From the NCBI RefSeq assembly GCF_003131185.1, contig NZ_QFFU01000006.1, forward strand, positions 186,001 through 250,000: 64,000 bases of DNA, written 5' to 3'. The stretch is from Pseudomonas ovata (GTDB lineage Bacteria; Pseudomonadota; Gammaproteobacteria; Pseudomonadales; Pseudomonadaceae). The translations under genes were made by a program, and so were the position numbers. Positions 1 to 9,250 of this stretch are shown piece by piece (the stretch's first letter is position 1; each line of letters starts with the position of its first letter). The notes under the pieces are model-generated. The model was not told where the DNA came from, made no database searches, and worked only from the letters and a program-made list of their open reading frames with translations.

Positions 1-2
1 CC

Positions 3-80
3 GATGGTCGCACCCAAAAGGGCGCCAACTGCGGTGCCATCCAGCCGGAAAAAGCGCCCGCAGAGCGCCCAACCCCTTGA
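3..80 (+). CDS. Possible 3' end of an upstream gene
   Basis: The third forward frame is open from the window edge to a TGA at 78-80 and has GC-rich third positions, as real genes here do. Only about 25 residues are visible, ending ERPTP, and I do not recognise the family. The other two forward frames also reach stops before dsbB, so the frame choice is uncertain. Confidence 0.3.
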   Translation, partial: DGRTQKGANCGAIQPEKAPAERPTP

Positions 81-143
81 GTTGTCGGCAGATGACGCCG
101 ATCATCGCGGCCAACACCGCACTCCAATTCGAAAGGTAAGTGA

Positions 144-668
144 ATGAGCGACAACATGTTGTACCTGAGGCGCGAGAAACGCTTTCTGGTTCTGCTGGGA
201 ATCATCTGCCTGTCGCTGATCGGCGGCGCCCTGTACATGCAGGTGGTGCTTGGCGAAGCGCCTTGCCCGCTGTGTATCCTGCAGCGCTACGCCTTGCTGG
301 GCATCGCTTTGTTCGCCTTCATCGGTGCGGCAATGCCCGGCCGGCGCAGCCTGACGCTGCTCGAAACGCTGGTCGTGCTCAGTGCCATCGGCGGCATTGC
401 GGCAGCTGGCCGGCATGTCTGGGTGCTGGCCAATCCGGCGGTCAGTTGTGGTATCGACACCCTGCAACCGATCGTGGATGGTCTACCCTTGGCTTCAATG
501 TTTCCGTTGGGGTTTCAGGTCAGCGGCTTCTGCTCCACACCCTATCCGCCAGTTCTGGGACTGTCCCTGGCGCAGTGGGCTCTGGTAGCATTCGTTCTGA
601 CGGCTGTGCTGGTTCCCTTGGGGATCATTCGTAACCGGCGTAAGCCTTATGGTTTACAAGGACTTTAG
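144..668 (+). CDS. dsbB: Disulfide bond formation protein DsbB
   Basis: Inner-membrane quinone reductase that reoxidises periplasmic DsbA and passes the electrons to ubiquinone. The 174-residue product has four hydrophobic segments. The first catalytic pair is C41-P-L-C44, and the second loop pair is C102 and C130, almost the E. coli spacing. The start is supported by AAGG seven bases upstream of the ATG. It is followed directly by a rho-independent terminator, so it is probably transcribed apart from the cyo operon, although both feed or drain the quinone pool. Pseudomonads often carry two DsbB paralogues; which one this is cannot be told from the window. Confidence 0.93.
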   Translation: MSDNMLYLRREKRFLVLLGIICLSLIGGALYMQVVLGEAPCPLCILQRYALLGIALFAFIGAAMPGRRSLTLLETLVVLSAIGGIAAAGRHVWVLANPAVSCGIDTLQPIVDGLPLASMFPLGFQVSGFCSTPYPPVLGLSLAQWALVAFVLTAVLVPLGIIRNRRKPYGLQGL

Positions 669-676
669 TCAGGAAT

Positions 677-698
677 GCCCCGTTTGACGGGGCGTTTT
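677..698 (+). terminator. Rho-independent terminator of dsbB
   Basis: A GCCCCGT/ACGGGGC stem with a TTG loop is followed by GTTTT, nine bases after the dsbB stop. Confidence 0.85.
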
Positions 699-1114
699 AC
701 CAGGCTCGGAGACAACAATATGTTGCAATTGTTACCGTGCCTGAGATTAACTGTTACAAAATAAGGCATAGTCAATAAAAACTTACATATCTACAATCGC
801 CCGCAGTTATCGTCCGGCCCGGCTTGGCGATTAGCTGTTTTTGAGGCCCGGAGCGCCGCTGTGTACCCTACAGGCCGCGCAACGCTTGCCTCAGAGCGCA
901 CCGAATGGCCGCGCTGAAGAAGACTGTCGTGCACCACAGGCAGCCTTCAGCCATTCAGGATAAGAGACTCCAAGCTAAAACCGGATTTGTCGTTTCGCTA
1001 CCGCGTTCTGGCAGGCCCTTGTTCAATTTTAAAAAATATGCCGGCACTGGCAGGGTGAAGTGTTGGCGGTCGAAACCCAACAGCACCGCGCAAGCTGCTT
1101 TTAGAGGTCGTGAG
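699..1114 (+). promoter_or_regulatory. cyoA upstream region
   Basis: This 416-base stretch holds no convincing gene. The cyoA frame stays open back to 905, but that extension lacks the lipoprotein signal at its N-terminus, so I treat it as leader. The left part (720-800) is AT-rich and contains TACAAT at 792-797, a possible -10 element with only a weak -35. I looked for an Anr/Fnr box (TTGAT-N4-ATCAA) and found none. Confidence 0.4.
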
Positions 1115-2062
1115 ATGAGTAAAAATAGGTACCCCAGGTTTTTTGGCTACTTGGCCCTGTTGAGTATGCTTTTACTCAGTGGTTGTGAAGGCTTCCCGCT
1201 GCTCGACCCGAAAGGGCAGGTGGGTATCGAGCAACGCAACCTGATCGTTATCGCCACGTTGCTGATGCTGATCGTGGTCATCCCGGTCATTTTCATGACC
1301 TTCATCTTCGCCTGGAAATACCGCGCCACCAACAAGGCTGCCAAGTACACGCCTGACTGGTCGCACTCCACCAAGATCGAAGTGGCTGTCTGGGGCGTGC
1401 CGATCATCCTGCTGATCTTCCTGGGCTATTTCACCTACGTGTCGACGCACAAGCTCGATCCGTACCGTCCTCTGGATTCCGACGTCAAGCCGGTGGTCAT
1501 CCAGGCCATCTCGCTGGACTGGAAGTGGCTGTTCGTCTACCCGGAACTGGGCATTGCCACGGTCAACAAGATCGTCTTCCCGGCCAATACCCCGATCAAT
1601 TTCCAGGTCACTTCCGACAGCGTGATGAACTCGTTCTTCATCCCGGGTCTGGGCGGCCAGATCTACGCGATGGCGGGCATGCACACCAAGTTGCACCTGA
1701 TCGCCAACGAAAACCACGAGTTCAACGGTATCTCGGCCAACTACAGTGGCGCGGGCTTCACCGGCATGAAGTTCAAGGCTATCGCAACCAGCCAGGCTGA
1801 TTACGAGGCCTGGATCAACGAAGTCAAGAATTCACCTAAACAGCTTGACTCGGCTGAATACGCAGCATTGCTCAAACCTAGCGAGCGCAACCCTGTCGAA
1901 CTCTACTCCACTGTCACGCCTGGTCTGTTCCAGATCATCATCGACAAGTATGAGGGGATGAACCACGGGCCAAGCAAGCAGAGCATCCGTGACCAGAAAC
2001 AGGTCACCGGTACCGATGGTGCGGTCAAGAGCGAACGTTCAGCTGCCGGGGCAGAGGAGTAA
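1115..2062 (+). CDS. cyoA: Cytochrome bo3 ubiquinol oxidase subunit II
   Basis: Subunit II of the proton-pumping quinol oxidase. The product of 315 residues begins with a lipoprotein signal (lipobox ending at C24), followed by two transmembrane helices (about 39-68 and 83-110) and a periplasmic cupredoxin domain. The CuA ligands of cytochrome c oxidases are not evident, as expected of a quinol oxidase. I chose the ATG at 1115 because the lipobox is then correctly placed; the frame is open further upstream. It is the first gene of cyoABCDE, with three bases before cyoB. Confidence 0.95.
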   Translation: MSKNRYPRFFGYLALLSMLLLSGCEGFPLLDPKGQVGIEQRNLIVIATLLMLIVVIPVIFMTFIFAWKYRATNKAAKYTPDWSHSTKIEVAVWGVPIILLIFLGYFTYVSTHKLDPYRPLDSDVKPVVIQAISLDWKWLFVYPELGIATVNKIVFPANTPINFQVTSDSVMNSFFIPGLGGQIYAMAGMHTKLHLIANENHEFNGISANYSGAGFTGMKFKAIATSQADYEAWINEVKNSPKQLDSAEYAALLKPSERNPVELYSTVTPGLFQIIIDKYEGMNHGPSKQSIRDQKQVTGTDGAVKSERSAAGAEE

Positions 2063-2065
2063 ACA

Positions 2066-4078
2066 ATGTTAGGCAAATTAAGTCTGGAATCAGTACCGTT
2101 CCACGAGCCGATAGTCATGGTGACCCTTGCCATGATCGCTCTGGGCGGTCTGGCCGTGGTCGGTGCAATCACCTACTTCAAGAAGTGGAACTACCTGTGG
2201 ACCGAGTGGCTGACGTCGGTCGACCACAAGAAAATCGGCGTGATGTACATCATCGTGGCCATGGTCATGCTGCTGCGCGGCTTTGCCGACGCCATCATGA
2301 TGCGTACCCAGCTGGCGATGGCGCAGAACGGCGCCGAAGGCTTCCTGCCGCCTGAGCACTATGACCAGATCTTCACCGCTCACGGTGTGATCATGATCAT
2401 CTTCATGGCGATGCCTTTCTTCACCGGCCTGATGAACATCGTCCTGCCACTGCAGATCGGTGCGCGTGACGTTGCCTTCCCGTTCCTGAACTCCCTGAGC
2501 TTCTGGCTGCTGGTCGCCGGCATGCTGCTGATCAACATCTCCCTGGGTGTCGGTGAGTTCGCCAAGACGGGCTGGGTCGCCTATCCACCGCTGTCGGGCC
2601 TGCAATACAGTCCTGGCGTGGGGGTTGACTACTACATCTGGGCGCTACAGCTATCCGGACTGGGTACGACACTGACGGGTGTGAACTTCCTGGTCACCGT
2701 CCTGAAGATGCGTACGCCTGGCATGAAACTGATGGACATGCCGATCTTCACCTGGACCTGCACCTTCGCCAACGTCCTGATCGTGGCTTCGTTCCCGATC
2801 CTGACCGCGTGTCTGGCCCTGCTGACCCTCGACCGTTACCTGGACTTCCACATCTTCACGAACGAGTTGGGCGGTAACCCGATGATGTACGTGAACCTGT
2901 TCTGGGCATGGGGTCACCCTGAGGTGTACATCCTGGTCCTGCCAGCGTTCGGTGTGTTCTCCGAGGTCATCTCGACGTTCACCGGCAAGCGCCTGTTCGG
3001 CCACAAGTCGATGATCTTCGCGTCCGGCGGTATCTGCGTACTGGGCTTCGTGGTCTGGCTGCACCACTTCTTCACCATGGGCGCCGGCGCCAACGTCAAC
3101 GCCTTCTTCGGCCTGGCGACGATGCTCATCGCGATCCCGACGGGTGTGAAGCTGTTCAACTGGCTGTTCACCATGTACCAGGGCCGTCTGCGCTTCACCG
3201 CGCCGGTCATGTGGACCCTGGGCTTCATGGTCACCTTCTCGATCGGCGGCATGACCGGCGTTCTGCTGGCCATTCCGGGTGCTGACTTCGTTCTGCACAA
3301 CAGCCTGTTCGTGATTGCCCACTTCCACAACGTGATCATCGGCGGTGCGGTCTTCGGTTACATCGCAGGTTTCGCGTTCTGGTTCCCGAAAGCGTTCGGC
3401 TTCAAGCTGCACGAAGGCTGGGGCAAGTCCGCGTTCTGGTTCTGGATCGTCGGCTTCTTCGTTGCGTTCATGCCGCTGTACGCCCTGGGCTTCCTGGGCA
3501 TGACCCGTCGCCTGAACGCGACCGACATGCCAGAGTGGAACGTCTACCTGGACATCGCGCTGTTCGGTGCCGTGCTGATTGCCTGTGGTATCGCTTCGCA
3601 ACTGATCCAGCTGTTCGTCAGTATCCGCGACCGCCACAAGAACCCGGACGTCACCGGCGACCCATGGAATGGCCACACCCTGGAGTGGTCCACTTCGTCG
3701 CCACCGCCGTTCTACAACTTCGCCGTGCTGCCTGAGGCCAAGGACATCGATGCCTTCACCGATGCCAAGCGCGCAGGTACTGCGTACCAGGTTCCGGCCA
3801 AGTATTCGGCGATCCACATGCCGAACAACACGCCGACCGGCATGTACATGGGTCTGCTGCTGACCGTCTTCGGTTTCGCATTCATCTGGCACATCTGGTG
3901 GCTGGTGGGCGCAAGCCTGGTGGCAACCATCGCAGTCTTCGTTGCTCACGCTGCGCGTGACGACCAGGGCTACATGGTGCCGGCCGAAGAGGTTGCACGT
4001 ATCGAAGGTGAGCATCACAAGGTCCTGGCGGCCAACGGTGCCTACACTCCTGTCAAGTCTCCGCTGGAACAGGTTTAA
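2066..4078 (+). CDS. cyoB: Cytochrome bo3 ubiquinol oxidase subunit I
   Basis: Catalytic heme-copper subunit: it oxidises ubiquinol, reduces O2 to water and pumps protons. The 670-residue sequence matches E. coli CyoB numbering at the key sites: H106 and H421 (low-spin heme b), H419 (heme o), H284, H333 and H334 (CuB), Y288 (cross-linked tyrosine), E286 (D-channel) and K362 (K-channel). All are present, so the enzyme should be active. About fifteen membrane helices are expected. It lies three bases after cyoA and three before cyoC. Confidence 0.98.
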   Translation: MLGKLSLESVPFHEPIVMVTLAMIALGGLAVVGAITYFKKWNYLWTEWLTSVDHKKIGVMYIIVAMVMLLRGFADAIMMRTQLAMAQNGAEGFLPPEHYDQIFTAHGVIMIIFMAMPFFTGLMNIVLPLQIGARDVAFPFLNSLSFWLLVAGMLLINISLGVGEFAKTGWVAYPPLSGLQYSPGVGVDYYIWALQLSGLGTTLTGVNFLVTVLKMRTPGMKLMDMPIFTWTCTFANVLIVASFPILTACLALLTLDRYLDFHIFTNELGGNPMMYVNLFWAWGHPEVYILVLPAFGVFSEVISTFTGKRLFGHKSMIFASGGICVLGFVVWLHHFFTMGAGANVNAFFGLATMLIAIPTGVKLFNWLFTMYQGRLRFTAPVMWTLGFMVTFSIGGMTGVLLAIPGADFVLHNSLFVIAHFHNVIIGGAVFGYIAGFAFWFPKAFGFKLHEGWGKSAFWFWIVGFFVAFMPLYALGFLGMTRRLNATDMPEWNVYLDIALFGAVLIACGIASQLIQLFVSIRDRHKNPDVTGDPWNGHTLEWSTSSPPPFYNFAVLPEAKDIDAFTDAKRAGTAYQVPAKYSAIHMPNNTPTGMYMGLLLTVFGFAFIWHIWWLVGASLVATIAVFVAHAARDDQGYMVPAEEVARIEGEHHKVLAANGAYTPVKSPLEQV

Positions 4079-4081
4079 ACA

Positions 4082-4711
4082 ATGTCTAATACCGCTATTC
4101 ACTCCGGAGCCCATGGTCACGACCACGATGACCACGGGCATGACGATCACCACGACAGTGGTGGCATGACGGTCTACGGCTTCTGGCTGTACCTGATGAC
4201 CGACTGCGTGCTGTTTGCCTCGTTCTTCGCGGTCTATGCCGTGATGGTAAACAGCGTCGCCGGTGGCCCGTCGGGCCAGGACATTTTCCTGCTGCCATTC
4301 GTGGCCGTGGAAACCGCGTTCCTGCTGGTCAGCTCGATCACCTACGGCTTTGCCATGCTGGCACTGTACAAGGGCAACAAGAGCCAGGTCCTGGCCTGGC
4401 TGGCCCTGACGTTCGTGTGCGGTGCGGCGTTCATCGCCATGGAAGTCTACGAGTTCCATCACCTGATCCACGAAGGCTACGGTCCAAGCAAGAGCGGCTT
4501 CCTGTCAGCCTTCTTCTCGCTGGTCGGCCTGCACGGCGTCCACGTGACCAGTGGTCTGATCTGGATGGGCATCATGATGTATCAGGTCCAGAAAAAGGGC
4601 CTGACCAACACCAACAAGACCCGCCTGAGCTGCCTGAGCCTGTTCTGGCACTTCCTGGACGTGGTCTGGATTGGCGTGTTCACCATCGTTTATCTGCTGG
4701 GGGCGCTGTAA
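4082..4711 (+). CDS. cyoC: Cytochrome bo3 ubiquinol oxidase subunit III
   Basis: Five-helix subunit III, which stabilises the oxidase and its proton pumping. The product has 209 residues and opens with a His/Asp-rich cytoplasmic stretch ([18 protein letters not shown]) before the first membrane helix; this tract is longer and more metal-ligand-rich than the core family needs. The stop codon is immediately followed by the cyoD start at 4712, implying translational coupling. Confidence 0.96.
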   Translation: MSNTAIHSGAHGHDHDDHGHDDHHDSGGMTVYGFWLYLMTDCVLFASFFAVYAVMVNSVAGGPSGQDIFLLPFVAVETAFLLVSSITYGFAMLALYKGNKSQVLAWLALTFVCGAAFIAMEVYEFHHLIHEGYGPSKSGFLSAFFSLVGLHGVHVTSGLIWMGIMMYQVQKKGLTNTNKTRLSCLSLFWHFLDVVWIGVFTIVYLLGAL

Positions 4712-5062
4712 ATGGCTAATCCACATAACTCTGCCGGTGATCACGGCCACGCCGACGATCACAGCCACGGCTCGGTGAAGTCGTACATGATCGGCTTCGT
4801 ACTGTCGATCATCCTGACGGCCATACCGTTCGCGCTGGTGATGTCTCCGGTTCTGCCGAAAGACACTACCATCATGATCATCATGGCCTTCGCGATCATC
4901 CAGATCCTGGTGCACCTGCATTACTTCCTGCACCTGGACTTCAGCAACACGCAGCGCAACAACGTGACGGCATTTGTCTTCACCGCGTTGGTGATCGTGT
5001 TCCTGGTCGGCCTGTCGCTGTGGATCATCTTCAGCATCCACCGTGAAATGATGGCGCAGTGA
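4712..5062 (+). CDS. cyoD: Cytochrome bo3 ubiquinol oxidase subunit IV
   Basis: Small three-helix subunit of 116 residues that assists assembly of the CuB site in subunit I. The N-terminus is His/Asp-rich ([12 protein letters not shown]), echoing cyoC. It begins on the base after the cyoC stop and ends ten bases before cyoE. Confidence 0.95.
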   Translation: MANPHNSAGDHGHADDHSHGSVKSYMIGFVLSIILTAIPFALVMSPVLPKDTTIMIIMAFAIIQILVHLHYFLHLDFSNTQRNNVTAFVFTALVIVFLVGLSLWIIFSIHREMMAQ

Positions 5063-5072
5063 GGAAATCCTG

Positions 5073-5960
5073 ATGTCGCTGAAGCACTTTATCCAAATCA
5101 CCAAACCGGGGATCATTTTCGGTAATGTGCTTTCGGTGGCAGGTGGCTTTTTCCTGGCCTCCAAGGGGGATATCGATCTGGTCGTGCTTCTGGCGGCGAT
5201 CATCGGGACCTCGCTGGTCGTAGCCTCCGGTTGCGTGTTCAACAACTGCATCGACCGTGACATCGACCAGCGCATGGAGCGTACGCGCAACCGTGTGCTG
5301 GTCCAGGGCCTGGTTTCATTGAAACTGGCCCTGCTGTACGGAACGATTCTCGGCGTGGCGGGCGTGGGGTTGCTGTACACCTACGCCAACCCGCTGTCGG
5401 CGCTGCTGGTAGTGATCGGCTTCGTGGTCTACGTCGGTCTCTACAGCCTGTACTTCAAGCGCAAGTCGGTGCATGGCACGCTGATCGGCAGCCTGTCGGG
5501 GGCCATGCCTCCGGTGGTCGGCTACTGCGCCGTGAGCAACAGCTTCGACTTTGCCGCCCTGACACTGCTGGTGATGTTCAGCCTGTGGCAGATGCCGCAT
5601 TCGTATGCCATTGCGATCTTCCGCTTCAACGACTATCGCGCGGCGAAGATTCCGGTCCTGCCGGTCGAGCGTGGCATCCTGGTCACCAAACGCCATATCC
5701 TGCTGTACATCCTGGCGTTCCTGGTGGCGACCCTGATGCTGACGTTCGGCGGCTATGCCGGTCTGAACTACCTCGCCGTGGCTGCCGGCATGGGCATGTA
5801 CTGGCTGTACATGGCCTGGAAAGGCTACAAGGCCGTCGACGATACTGTCTGGGCGCGCAAGCTGTTCGTATTCTCCATCGTCACCATCACCGCCCTGAGC
5901 GTAATGATGTCGGTGGACTTCAAGGTGACCGAGGAATTGCTGGTGACTTACGCGTTCTGA
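5073..5960 (+). CDS. cyoE: Protoheme IX farnesyltransferase (heme O synthase)
   Basis: UbiA-family membrane prenyltransferase that converts heme B into the heme O used at the CyoB binuclear centre. The 295-residue product has the first Asp-rich motif at N57-x3-D61-x3-D65 and a second loop around [17 protein letters not shown], with about nine helices. It is the last gene of the cyo operon and is closed by a strong terminator. Confidence 0.96.
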   Translation: MSLKHFIQITKPGIIFGNVLSVAGGFFLASKGDIDLVVLLAAIIGTSLVVASGCVFNNCIDRDIDQRMERTRNRVLVQGLVSLKLALLYGTILGVAGVGLLYTYANPLSALLVVIGFVVYVGLYSLYFKRKSVHGTLIGSLSGAMPPVVGYCAVSNSFDFAALTLLVMFSLWQMPHSYAIAIFRFNDYRAAKIPVLPVERGILVTKRHILLYILAFLVATLMLTFGGYAGLNYLAVAAGMGMYWLYMAWKGYKAVDDTVWARKLFVFSIVTITALSVMMSVDFKVTEELLVTYAF

Positions 5961-5981
5961 GGCCTGCCTGAGCGGTACCCA

Positions 5982-6011
5982 AAAGCCCTGTTCTGTGAAC
6001 AGGGCTTTTTT
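5982..6011 (+). terminator. Terminator of the cyo operon
   Basis: A 12-bp stem (AAAGCCCTGTTC and its complement) with a TGT loop runs into a T tract about 20 bases after cyoE. The A-tract on the other side would also make it work on the minus strand. Confidence 0.9.
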
Positions 6012-6241
6012 ATTGGTAACGATTTGTTAGATTGCTTTCAAAGCCGTGCATTACAGCCCGATAATCGCGGCACGCCACACGTCGTGAATCCGTACCTTAC
6101 GGCTTCAAGGTGTTTACATGTACAAGCGCTGTGTTGAAGTCTCAGGGAGTGGACAAGGATTTGCTTTTTGCAGGGAGTGCTTCAACGTCGTGCACTCACT
6201 TTTTTCGGGCTGCAGTTATCCTTGATGATGTGTGACTTACC

Positions 6242-7123
6242 ATGATGTCAAATCAACAACAGGCCGCCACCCAAGCGCCGCTCGTCTCCATCATTGCTCC
6301 CTGCTACAACGCCGGGAAATACCTTGATTGTGCCATCGACAGCATTTTTGCCCAGGACTATGCACACTTCGAAGTCATCATCGTCGATGATGGCTCTACC
6401 GATGACAGCTACGCCAGGCTGCAGGCCCTTCAGGCCAGGTATCCTTTCCAGCTCTACCGCCAGCCCAATCAGGGCGTCAGTGCCGCGCTCAATCATGGCT
6501 TGCGCCATGCCCGTGGCGAGTACGTGGCCACGCCGGACCTGGACGACATCATGCTGCCGTTTTCGGTGCGCATTCGCGCCGAGTATCTGGACCAGCATCC
6601 GCAGGTCGGTATTGTCGGCGCGCTGATCACCTACATGGACTGCGATGGCAAGGACCTCAAGTGCCAGCATCGCGATGAGGTCGAGTGCCTGTATTTCGAT
6701 GAGGTGGTGCGCGACGCCGTGGTGGTCGGCGCGCCGGTGGCGCTGTACCGCATGCAGGCGCTGCGCGACGCCGGCGGCTATGATCCGGCCATCAAGGTCC
6801 AGGACTTCCAGATCACGCTGCGTATTGCCGCCAAGGGTTATCGCATCGATGTGCTGCCGGTGAAGGTTACCCGTTACCGGCGCCATCCCAATAACCTGTC
6901 GCGCAAGTACAAGGTACTGCTCGATGCCGACCTGCAGGCGCTCTCGCCCTATGTCGATCATCCCGATTATCCCAGCGCCAAGGCCCGTGCGCTGCACAAG
7001 GCCCTCAAGTACGCGGTGGTCAGCGATAAGCCCTACGCGTGGAAACTCTTGCGCGACATTCCTTTCAAATACATGAACACCACCACCTGGCGTCGCTTCA
7101 AACGCCTGGTACTGCATCGCTGA
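6242..7123 (+). CDS. GT2-family glycosyltransferase
   Basis: A 293-residue GT-A fold enzyme. The N-terminal nucleotide-sugar site is clear (VSIIAPCYNAGKY about 15-27, then VDDGSTDDS 48-56), as is an acidic metal site PDLDD at 98-102. No membrane segment is seen, so it probably acts on an inner-membrane or cytoplasmic acceptor. The ATG at 6242 is followed directly by a second in-frame ATG, and neither has a strong ribosome site. The next gene encodes a sugar-type O-acetyltransferase, suggesting the pair decorates a surface glycan. Donor and acceptor cannot be told from sequence. Confidence 0.85.
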   Translation: MMSNQQQAATQAPLVSIIAPCYNAGKYLDCAIDSIFAQDYAHFEVIIVDDGSTDDSYARLQALQARYPFQLYRQPNQGVSAALNHGLRHARGEYVATPDLDDIMLPFSVRIRAEYLDQHPQVGIVGALITYMDCDGKDLKCQHRDEVECLYFDEVVRDAVVVGAPVALYRMQALRDAGGYDPAIKVQDFQITLRIAAKGYRIDVLPVKVTRYRRHPNNLSRKYKVLLDADLQALSPYVDHPDYPSAKARALHKALKYAVVSDKPYAWKLLRDIPFKYMNTTTWRRFKRLVLHR

Positions 7124-7149
7124 GCCTCTTGTTCACTATCCGGAGTCCC

Positions 7150-7791
7150 ATGAAATTCCTTGAGCTGTTGAAAGAACGAAAAACAAGAAAGCATCTGCGG
7201 CGCATGGACAAACTGGAGCGTTCGGCCGAAAAGATCAGGTTGCGGTATCCGCGCTATACGGTCGGTGTCGGGACGTACGGTATTCCCGAAGTGCTGGAGT
7301 TCGGCGATGACACGGTCCTGCGCATTGGCTCCTATACGTCCATCGCCGAAGGAGTGCGCATTCTGCTGGGCGGCGAGCATCGCACCGACTGGCTGACCAC
7401 CTACCCGTTTCCGGCCATGGTCGACAACCTCGACGATATCAAGGATTACGCCCCCAGCAAGGGTGATGTAGTGATCGGCAGCGACTGCTGGATCTGCGCC
7501 GGGGCGACCATTCTCTCCGGGGTGACCATCGGTCATGGCGCGATCGTCGCGGCTGGTGCCATGGTTGCCCGTGACGTGGCACCTTACTCGGTGGTCGGCG
7601 GCAATCCCTGCAAGTTCATCCGCTGGCGCTTTGACGAGGCCATGCGCGAAGAGCTGCTGCAGGCGGCCTGGTGGGACTGGCCGATGGACGAGGTCAAATC
7701 CATCGCCCGCGACCTGTGTACCCGCGACCCTGAAAGCTTCCTGACCTACATGCGCCAGCGACAGGCCGCCCAGGCCGTTCCGGTTGGTTGA
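7150..7791 (+). CDS. CatB-type left-handed beta-helix acetyltransferase
   Basis: A 213-residue acyl-CoA-dependent O-acetyltransferase of the xenobiotic/sugar (CatB-like) family. Hexapeptide repeats run from about residue 50 to 160 (for example IGSDCWICAG, VTIGHGAIVAAGAMV), with the family's H-R-T-D-W-L loop near 77 and a VVGGNPCKFIRWRF end to the helix. The start at 7150 lies 26 bases after the glycosyltransferase stop, so the two are probably cotranscribed. Likely substrate is a sugar in a surface polysaccharide rather than chloramphenicol; this is inference. Confidence 0.85.
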   Translation: MKFLELLKERKTRKHLRRMDKLERSAEKIRLRYPRYTVGVGTYGIPEVLEFGDDTVLRIGSYTSIAEGVRILLGGEHRTDWLTTYPFPAMVDNLDDIKDYAPSKGDVVIGSDCWICAGATILSGVTIGHGAIVAAGAMVARDVAPYSVVGGNPCKFIRWRFDEAMREELLQAAWWDWPMDEVKSIARDLCTRDPESFLTYMRQRQAAQAVPVG

Positions 7792-7887
7792 GGCTGCGTG
7801 ATTTCAGACTCAGAACGCTAATCATCTGGCAGAATACGGTCTTGGCCTGACTCATCCAGGCAGTCTGCTAAAAAGAAAGAGGGCGTT

Positions 7888-8907
7888 ATGAGTCAAGAAA
7901 GCATCAACTGGGACAATCTGGGTTTCGACTACATCAAGACCGACAAGCGCTTTCTGTCCTACTGGCGCAACGGCGCCTGGGAACAGGGTTCGTTGACCGA
8001 AGACAACGTCTTGCACATCAGTGAGGGCTCCACGGCCCTGCACTATGGCCAGCAGTGCTTCGAAGGCCTCAAGGCCTACCGTTGCAAGGATGGTTCGATC
8101 AACCTGTTCCGTCCCGACCAGAATGCCCAGCGCATGCAGCGCAGCTGCGCGCGCCTGTTGATGCCGCAAGTACCGACCGATGCCTTCATCGAGGCCTGTA
8201 AAGAGGTGGTCAAGGCCAACGAGCGTTTCATCCCGCCGTACGGTTCCGGTGGTGCGCTGTACCTGCGCCCGTTCGTGATCGGCGTGGGTGACAACATCGG
8301 CGTACGCACCGCACCCGAGTTCATCTTCTCGATCTTCTGCATTCCGGTCGGCGCCTACTTCAAGGGCGGCCTGAAGCCGAACAACTTCGTGATCTCCGGC
8401 TACGACCGCGCCGCCCCCAACGGCACCGGTGCCGCCAAGGTCGGCGGCAACTACGCTGCCAGCCTGCTGCCGGGCTCCGAAGCCAAGAAAAACAGCTTCG
8501 CCGACTGCATCTACCTCGACCCGCAGACCCACTCGAAGATCGAGGAAGTCGGCTCGGCCAACTTCTTCGCCATCACCCACGACGACAAGTTCCTGACCCC
8601 GCGCTCGCCGTCGGTCCTGCCAGGCATCACCCGCCTGTCGCTGATCGAACTGGCCGCCAGCCGCCTGGGTCTGACGGTCGAAGAGGGCGATGTGTTCATC
8701 GACCAGCTCGACACCTTCAAGGAAGCCGGCGCTTGTGGCACCGCCGCGGTGATCACACCGATCGGCGGCATTTCCTACAAGGACAAGCTGCACGTGTTCT
8801 ACAGCGAGACCGAAGTCGGTCCTGTGACCCAGCGGCTGTACAAGGAACTGACCGGCGTGCAGAAAGGTGATGTCGAGGCGCCACAAGGCTGGATCGTCAA
8901 GGTCTGA
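7888..8907 (+). CDS. ilvE: Branched-chain amino acid aminotransferase
   Basis: PLP enzyme of fold type IV that interconverts leucine, isoleucine and valine with their 2-oxo acids using glutamate. The length of 339 residues fits the longer BCAT2-like branch rather than the roughly 300-residue E. coli form. The PLP lysine is K184 in AAKVGGNYA, and the substrate loop FEGLKAYR is at 59-65. An AAAGAAAGAGGG ribosome site precedes the ATG. It appears monocistronic, followed by REP elements. Confidence 0.94.
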   Translation: MSQESINWDNLGFDYIKTDKRFLSYWRNGAWEQGSLTEDNVLHISEGSTALHYGQQCFEGLKAYRCKDGSINLFRPDQNAQRMQRSCARLLMPQVPTDAFIEACKEVVKANERFIPPYGSGGALYLRPFVIGVGDNIGVRTAPEFIFSIFCIPVGAYFKGGLKPNNFVISGYDRAAPNGTGAAKVGGNYAASLLPGSEAKKNSFADCIYLDPQTHSKIEEVGSANFFAITHDDKFLTPRSPSVLPGITRLSLIELAASRLGLTVEEGDVFIDQLDTFKEAGACGTAAVITPIGGISYKDKLHVFYSETEVGPVTQRLYKELTGVQKGDVEAPQGWIVKV

Positions 8908-8978
8908 CCCCTCCGCTGTCGACGCATGGAAAAGGCAAGCATGGCTTGATGTCGATCAGCTAAGTCTCGATGCATACT

Positions 8979-9084
8979 TGTGGGAGGCAGCTGCTGGCGA
9001 TAGCTGTGTGACAGGCGCAGCCGGTGTGTTGGCCTTGCTGGCCTCATCGTCGGATCGCCGCCCGCAGCAAGCCGCCTCCCACAG
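8979..9084. repeat. REP-type palindromic unit 1
   Basis: The unit opens with TGTGGGAGGCAGC and closes with the near-complement GCCGCCTCCCACA, the classic Pseudomonas extragenic palindrome. Between the arms lies CTTGCTGGCCTCATCGTCGG, which recurs in unit 2. Confidence 0.8.
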
Positions 9085-9121
9085 GATTGATGTCGCCCGG
9101 AATCTTGTGCCTGACACCGGA

Positions 9122-9239
9122 CTGTGGGAGGCGGCTTGCCGGCGATGGCGATGGAGCAGACGCAGCAGATATATCGGCCTTGCCGGCCTCATCGTCGGCT
9201 CGCTGCCTGCAGCAGAGCCCCCTCCCACAATGCAGAATG
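9122..9239. repeat. REP-type palindromic unit 2
   Basis: A second copy of the same kind, opening CTGTGGGAGGCGGCTTGCCG and closing CCCCCTCCCACA, with an internal CCTTGCCGGCCTCATCGTCGG segment. With unit 1 it fills the 343-base gap between ilvE and the next gene; nothing else is visible there. Confidence 0.8.
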
Positions 9240-9250
9240 GCGTCCTTCTT

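Noticed and set aside
905..1114. Upstream in-frame extension of cyoA
   Set aside because: The lipoprotein signal begins at 1115; the extension is basic, low in hydrophobicity and would bury the signal peptide.
699..1114. Anr/Fnr box upstream of cyoA
   Set aside because: I found no TTGAT-N4-ATCAA within one or two mismatches.
2651..4471. Long open frame (606 codons) on the minus strand across cyoB and cyoC
   Set aside because: It mirrors the GC-rich third positions of the genuine cyo genes, has a compositionally odd His/Arg/Gln-rich product, and no ribosome site or family.
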